In this document: piece by piece, positions 58,466 through 64,000 of the stretch
How the letters are laid out: the number at the start of each line of letters is the position of its first letter
How positions within the stretch are numbered: position 1 is the first letter of the stretch
Source: Rhynchonema sp. JSB1_4
Taxonomy: Eukaryota > Nematoda > Chromadorea > Monhysterida > Xyalidae
Direction of reading: 5' to 3'
Assembly: GCA_030248065.1 (NCBI GenBank)
Contig: JASAMV010000318.1
Location: forward strand, 1-64,000
DNA length: 64,000 nucleotides
Translations under genes and position numbers: made by a program
Notes under the pieces: model-generated
The model's input: the letters and a program-made list of their open reading frames with translations, nothing else
The model's database searches: none
What the model was told of the DNA's origin: nothing

Positions 58466-59607
58466 GTGAAGAAATAGCCAATCAGAGATCGGAAACGGGC
58501 CGGGCCGCGATTTTGGAGTTGGTCGACCGGGCCGGGCCGGGCCGGGCCGGAGATTTGGGGGGATGGCGGGCCGGCCGAGCAGCCGGCCCGGTCCGGTGTG
58601 CCTAAATTTGAGCGAAATTACCATTTTTTGAACCAAAATTTTCAAAATTTTTGCGCTTCGCGCAATAACATTTCCTTGTTCTTGATGTTTGGGGTTGGGG
58701 TGTTTTGGTTTGCCCGTTGTATTTTTTGGGGTTTGTTGGGTGATTGGTATTTTCGTCCTTTTTCCCAATCGGGCATTTTTTCGTGAGTAGTGCTTTTCGT
58801 TTTCTGAGGGAAATATTTTGTTGGGAAATGTTATTTTTTTCGTTTCTATCATAGTCCTTGAGCCGGTTTATTGATCTTCTGAACAGCGTTCATTTACTTT
58901 AATTCAGCATTGGAGTGTTATTTCCTTTATTATATGTTCCACAATAGTCACTTGTCCGTTCAACAGGGTGAAAATCGTGCACGGCGATCTGAGGTTGCTG
59001 GAAAGCTACATCGAAGACGTGAAAATCAAACATTCCCAAATGATGGTCGATGTTAAAAAAGATGAAAGTTGGCAAACGCGCAAAACGTTTCTTTTCATGT
59101 TTGTGCTCCACAGTAAAATGAGGTATCGTTTTTCAGAAAACAAGCTGGAACTGGACCATATCGTGAACGCATTTCAGACTTTGTCGCAGCAATCGCGCGG
59201 CCGCCTGAAAGGTCAGTGACCAATCAACTGTTACGTTTCTTTTACATTTTCACAACTTTGTCAGCGATAAGGTCGCAATTTTCAACTCAGCAGTTTTTTC
59301 AAAACATTGTTTTTCAGCGCTCCAAGACGAATCCCTTATGTGTCACGCTGAGGCAAAAACACAGGCCGATGCTGCAGGCAGCAAAGAACCGCCAGATTCG
59401 GTCGCATTACGCATCAGACGGGCTCAGGTTTGTTTTCGTAGTTGAGTGCGAACTTGAAAAAAATCCAAGCGCTGGCTGGGATGCGACGTCCTGGCGTTGC
59501 GGGGCACTATTTCAGGATTATGAGGTGTGTTGAACAAGTTACACCCAATGAACTACTCCGACGCTGGTAAAATGTCCATCCAGTTCCAATATCAGACACC
59601 CGATAAT

Positions 59608-59910
59608 CAGTGATGTAGTTGGCCCGAGCAAGAAAGCCAGCTAGCCAGCCGGGTACCCCGATTGGTCCAGAAGTAAAAAACAGGCGTTTAAAAATTGGTC
59701 GGAATTATGCCAAAATAAGCCTTCAAATGCGTGTTTTTGTGCATGTGTGAGCAAATTTGAGCGAATTTGACTATTTTGGTGCATAAAATGGTCGTTTTGG
59801 CACCAAAATCAACAGTTTTTTTGACTTGGATGACCGGAGCAAGAAACCTAGCTAGCCAGTTTGGGGGTATGGGTTTGGGAGCAATATAGCTAGCCCCAAC
59901 CACATCACTG
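59608..59910. mobile_element. hAT-like MITE in syntaxin intron 6 (right arm)
   Basis: Counterpart of 49849-50185, with flanks CCGATAAT and CCGAGAAT (7 of 8). About 30 bp shorter than the left-arm copy within the GCTAGC-rich shoulder. Confidence 0.85.
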
Positions 59911-60752
59911 CCGAGAATTATTTCACGTCAATAATTTCTGGAAAACAAACATAAACAAACCGCCGTTTGTTTCAGGTGGCGGCGCTTGAAAAGCGAATGT
60001 ACAACGTGCTGCATTTGTTCAACGAAGAACAAGCGCGACATCGCGACCGATGCAAACAACGCATTCAGGGCTACATGGAACTGAGTGGGTTTGCTATTGT
60101 TGACGAGTAACCTGAAGGCATTGCTTTTTCATACTTGAGTATTTATCTTGTGCGTATTCTTGTTCTACGGGCTGGTTAGAACAGTCAAACCGAAGTGGAG
60201 GGTGCCACCTCCCGTCAACCACTCCATATTTGGACCAAGCTACTGCTTTTTACATCATCGATTCTGTGAAGGTTGTCCAATCTTCCCAGCCAGTATTCCG
60301 CTGTTACCATGCAAATGAAAGTTGTTCGGAAGAGGAAAAAACAAATAAGTCAGTCAGTCATCACCTCACCTTGCTTTAATGCCCTGCTTGCGGCTGTCCA
60401 CATTTGGTCCGTTACACATTCAAACCTTGTCCAAGTCCAAACCTTGAGTCGATGCAACCCTCAGGTGATGAAGACAGGCTCGTCGCTGCTTGCAACCGCC
60501 AGTTAGACCTGAAATCCGACGCTTGCTGTTCCACCGCAGAACCAATCGATATCGATTAAGTTTGGATCGATCTGGTTTGTGCTTTTTCTGTGTTATGTTG
60601 TTTTTGCAATAATGTAGTATTATTTTTTCAATAATTTTTTCAGCTGGAGAAACGATGACCGAATCTGCGATTGAAGATGTGATAGAAAGTGGACAAATCA
60701 ATCAGATGGCAGGAGGGGTAGGTATCCTGGAAAAATAAACAATTTTTGATGA

Positions 60753-60867
60753 TATATATCAAACTTGGCGATCGGCTCAGTCTGGTTTTGCCTTGGTCAC
60801 GTGTCTCGTCAATGCAAAATGTCATGTGACCAAGGAAGGATCACCAAGTTTGATTTTGGTCGCACCA
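60753..60867. mobile_element. Small foldback MITE in syntaxin intron 8 (right arm)
   Basis: ATCAAACTTGGCGATC and GATCACCAAGTTTGAT are the two ends. It lacks the ~17-bp segment TTGAATTAAGGATATC-type present in the left arm. Confidence 0.8.
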
Positions 60868-61888
60868 CGCACCAGTACGGTCACGTTGTTTGAACTCAGT
60901 GAGCGCGAAACATGCAGAACAGTTTTAAAAAAACGTGATCTCCTGCGAGATGTTCCTTGCCATTCAGGAAAAATATTCGATGCATTTGCACACTCACTGT
61001 GTGACCAAAACCGCCGATCTTCTTATTCACCAATACTAGTCATTCCATTCTGTGCATTCAGCTCCTTCTTCAAAACTCGCGTCAAGCGCGGCAAATTCTG
61101 GCGGACGTGGAAGCGCGCGCTGCTGATATACGAGAGCTCGAACGAAGCATCAGAGAGTTACACACCATGTTTCTGGATGTGGCATTGCTCATCGAAACAC
61201 AGGTGCGGTGCGACTGTTTTCTTTTTCAATTTTTTAATTCAGGAATCTCACGAGTTTTGTGCAACATTTGTTTTTCGGGTCAGTTGCAGATGAGACTTGT
61301 AAAAGTAGGTATTCCGAGCTGATCCTTTGATACCGATTCTTTCCTTGAAAATTCAGGGAGAATTGGTTGATCGAATTGAAAAAAGCGTGACGGAAGCAGC
61401 GGAGTATGTGTTTCGAGGAGCGAAACATACGAGAAACGCTATGCAGTACAAGCGGAAATATCGAAAGGCTTGTTGTTACAGTTGTTTCTAAACTAATTGA
61501 ATTGTAGAACTTGATCCTTTCAGAAGAAAATCTGCCTGGTCCTGTTGTTAACGGTTGCTGGCGCAGTGGTTTTGTTCATTCTGTATTTCTCTTTGTGCGA
61601 TTTTGTTCATTTGTGCTGAGGCGTTTTAATGAGGATTATTTCTATTTCAAGTGTACACTCAAGATTTTGTACATATGACTCAGCTGTGCTGTGATACTCC
61701 CGTTTTCTTTGTGTGATATCCACTGTGAATATTGTGGCATTTTGAATAAAGTTCTTATTTTTGTGCATTTTGGTGTGAAGCCCAGGTGATTCTAATGGTG
61801 TTTGACCATTCAATATTTAGCATGTTGCACAACATTTTTTGGGATTCGGTATCCAAATTCAATCTCGAATAATTTTCAGGAAGTTACC

Positions 61889-62995
61889 ATGTTCCGCGTC
61901 TGCTTTGCGTCGTTCGTGAGAAAAGCGACACCACTGAGGCCGATTCATCGTTGTTTTGCTATCACTTTCAGACCAGGTTTGTTGTTTTTAATCGTGCATC
62001 TGACACGTACAGTTTTGCTCTTTCCTCACGCTTGCACCAGATTTCTCACACAGGTCTTACAGAATGTGTAGCCTAACTATAATGAACCGTGTCACGTGTG
62101 GTGGTTGGAACGCCGATATTGACGACTACAAACGTCGTTGAATTGCCAAAGTCGTCGATTGGGAAACAGCGTTTTCCCTGATGCTGCTCAGTCCTCGCAG
62201 AGTACTGTCCAACGACAAAAATGCGATAGCAGTGAGGTGGCAGCATTTCATTGCCTTTCAGTAACCTCCCATGTCCATCAACCATCGTGCAGCACCCAAC
62301 CCAATCGTTATTATGCCATTGTGCACACAACCACAAAGTCCTCATCGGCTTTGGACAGAAGACGCGCAAAGTTGTTGTATCAGGCACAGCATCGGGGCAT
62401 TCTCGAAATGGATATGATATTTGGGTTGGGCAATTATTTCTTGTTCGGGCTTTTAACGTGTGTCAAGAGCTCTGAGATCGGGCGTAAAACATTCTAAATA
62501 GAAAAGAGTGCTAATCGAACATGAAAGTTAAACATCGAAGCCCCATTGAAATATCCATTTTGCGTGTTTGACTGACGCAGCTGATTGGAGGAAGGTGGCT
62601 GACTTTCCACACACAACTTCTGGGCCAAATAATGAACCTCTTAACACACCTGTAAGATGCTGTAGCATACACAAAAGCATATGGTAAGCCAAACATTGAC
62701 CAGTTTTTTCAGTCAGTTTGCTGCTGATCACATTACCGACCTGACTGAATCTCAGCTTGATGAATTTGAAAGGCTCATCACCGCCGATTTGAACGAATGG
62801 GATATCTATTATTGGGTGACTGGTCAGTCTTCTTATTATAATCTAAATTTTCATCATTTTTTGGCTTTAATGTTTTGTAATATTATTGCAGATGCCAAGC
62901 CGGTTCCCACTGAGTTCGACTCTGAGGTCTACAAAATGATCAAACAATACGCTTGGGAAAATAGTGCCATGATTCGCAAGAAGAAAGGATCTTGA
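61889..62995 (+). CDS. SDHAF2: Succinate dehydrogenase assembly factor 2 (right-arm copy)
   Basis: Exons 61889-61976, 62262-62424, 62704-62822 and 62892-62995 encode the same 157-residue protein as the left arm, with LDRRRAKLLYQAQHRGILEM and NEWDIYYWVT intact. Unlike its neighbours in this arm it is complete, with flanking intergenic sequence on both sides duplicated too, so it may be expressed. Small differences from the left arm were seen only in the first intron. Confidence 0.9.
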
Positions 62996-63245
62996 TGAAT
63001 TTGTAGCGTACTTTGCACAATTGATACATTTTTATTTGTTTAGTGTCGAAAATAAGGTCAGTAAAACTGCATTACGACTGCGAACGCAGTTTGTGCTTCA
63101 TTCATTCACCGTGCTGTGTTTTGCCACCACCAAGCACTCGCTGGCTTGAATACCTGTGAAGAATTATGCATTCAGTTCGTGGTATTGTTCTTCAAAAGAA
63201 TACTTTACTCACTCAACCTCAGCGTCTGTTCAAGTCACGAACAAA

Positions 63246-63345
63246 ATGTCCGAACCTGTTTCTGAACCGGCTACAGTCGAACAACAAGTAAACGGTGAGA
63301 CGGTTGCTGATGAGCCAAACGAGAGTGAAAGTGGCAATAACGCAG
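63246..63345 (+). pseudogene. Exon 1 of the acidic-protein gene, orphaned copy
   Basis: The 100-bp exon starting MSEPVSEP and its GTGAGT donor are identical to 46494-46395, but similarity to the left arm stops about 50 bp into the intron. Exons 2-10 are absent downstream. It may still act as a promoter and first exon for other sequence. Confidence 0.85.
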
Positions 63346-63396
63346 GTGAGTATGTTGGGAACTTGCGTCTGGTTCATGAAATGCGTCCTTAAAGGT

Positions 63397-63855
63397 GCTG
63401 GTCAACAACCCATCGACTTCGTTTAATCTTGGGGGCAGTGCACCTGAACAAAGGTGGAATATCGTGTTACTCGACCATGACTTGGGGAGTCGATTGGTTG
63501 CTTCCTGATGTTTCACGGCCGGGTTGAAGTTTGCCCCTCAGTGAAAAAATGCAAAAATTATGCCGGGTTTCCGTGGAAAGGACAATTCGCGGCAACGTTT
63601 AATAATTTCAGAATATCACGCACCAACGTTTGTTTCATCAGTATGATATACAGCTTTGCAGGAAACAGCTTGTATCCTGAAGGAGAAGTCATTTAGTTCC
63701 AAAAACCTGGTGTTTTTTGGTCACCGTTTTCTTCGCCGATAATTTTAAGCATCTGTGATTGACCAGCAAATGTGTTGATCGGACACAAAAATCCTCTAAT
63801 TACTGTGTACATAACCTGTGCTTTTGAGTTCTTTGCACCAAATACAGCTAACGCA
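63397..63855. other. Unique sequence beyond the duplication
   Basis: No gene recognised. Short frames only. Confidence 0.35.
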
Positions 63856-64000
63856 ATAATTCGGACAACATGGGCAAGTCGGTCATTATGGGCGTGCGCG
63901 ACCCCAGAAAAGACAAAACATTTTTGAGTGCTCGAATCTGCACGTTGTTTTTGAGCGCGCGCGCTGATAATGACCGACTTGCGCATGTTGTCCGAATTAT
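63856..64000. mobile_element. Foldback MITE reaching the window edge
   Basis: ATAATTCGGACAACATGGGC and the following AAGTCGGTCATTA are matched in reverse by TAATGACCGACTTG and CATGTTGTCCGAATTAT at the end of the window. The outer boundary may lie beyond 64000. Confidence 0.8.

Larger units (their letters stand above)
58967..61619 (+). pseudogene. Syntaxin copy lacking exons 1-3
   Basis: Exons 58967-59067, 59137-59211, 59318-59427, 59976-60084, 60644-60717, 61062-61202, 61357-61467 and 61524-61619 match exons 4-11 of the complete gene with all splice sites and frames intact, including the GC donor. Exons 1-3, the start codon and the native promoter are absent. It would need a new first exon to be translated, so it is either a 5'-truncated pseudogene or a shortened paralogue. 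The open frames suggest the event is recent. Confidence 0.85.
58752..63396. repeat. Inverted segmental duplication, right arm (~4.6 kb)
   Basis: Reverse complement of 46345-51045. The inner boundary is in sequence equivalent to syntaxin intron 3, next to GGCCCG-rich repeat; the outer boundary is just after the exon-1 donor of the acidic gene. The arms share the elements at 59608-59910 and 60753-60867, so those insertions predate the duplication. Confidence 0.93.

Noticed and set aside
46345..63396. Simple assembly fold-back as explanation of the inverted repeat
   Set aside because: The arms differ by a ~17-bp indel, a ~30-bp difference in a MITE and scattered substitutions, and have unrelated outer flanks. 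A haplotype mis-join is not fully excluded and needs read evidence.
1..64000. CRISPR arrays, bacterial operons, integrated virus
   Set aside because: No regular short direct repeats with unique spacers, no ribosome-binding-site-spaced gene runs, and no capsid, polymerase or integrase sequence recognised.

Overview
This is nuclear DNA from a multicellular animal. Every recognisable gene is split by short introns with GT donors and strong TTTTCAG-type acceptors, and the products are eukaryotic: mitoribosomal, NuRD-linked, SNARE, and C-type lectin/PAN. A nematode or another ecdysozoan fits best: acceptors are nematode-like and two short degenerate arrays of the nematode telomere unit TTAGGC occur at about 52.9 and 55.7 kb. 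The species cannot be named from the sequence. There is no sign of bacterial DNA, CRISPR or an integrated virus.

Layout. 1-3.8 kb is transposon debris. Four genes follow: mitochondrial ribosomal protein mS26 (+, 3840-6217), the TPR co-chaperone TTC1 (+, 6506-8677), a 16-exon PWWP2A/B orthologue (-, 9244-14850) and a divergent TSPO-like membrane protein (-, 16989-18083). 18.1-29.6 kb is gene-poor, with foldback elements, a 0.65 kb palindrome and a ~155-bp tandem repeat. A secreted C-type lectin/PAN protein (+, 29615-31393) lies between two direct copies of a ~400-bp repeat. A DEK_C/SWIB chromatin protein (+, 33273-40534) has a second intron swollen to 4.3 kb by nested hAT-like elements. Then come an acidic nuclear protein of unknown family (-, 41810-46494), SDHAF2 (-, 46745-47852) and a plasma-membrane-type syntaxin (-, 48122-52496).

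The main structural feature is a large inverted duplication. About 46.34-51.05 kb reappears in reverse at about 58.75-63.40 kb, separated by a 7.7 kb spacer. The second arm carries a complete SDHAF2, a syntaxin lacking its first three exons and only exon 1 of the acidic gene, so both breakpoints fall in introns. The arms are nearly identical but differ by several indels and substitutions. The spacer holds syntaxin exons 1-3, TTAGGC-like arrays, ATTGGT satellite blocks and nested hAT-like elements.

The mobile DNA is readable as stratigraphy. Several families share CAGTG/CACTG-type ends, 8-bp target duplications and a GCGCG..CGCGC core palindrome. Filled and empty sites, and insertions inside insertions, give relative ages. 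No autonomous transposase was seen. Exon models below were built by hand so that reading phase matches across every junction; they are predictions without transcript support. The genes are housekeeping or signalling genes with no common pathway, apart from the two mitochondrial ones (mS26, SDHAF2) and three nuclear ones (PWWP2, SWIB/DEK_C, the acidic protein).
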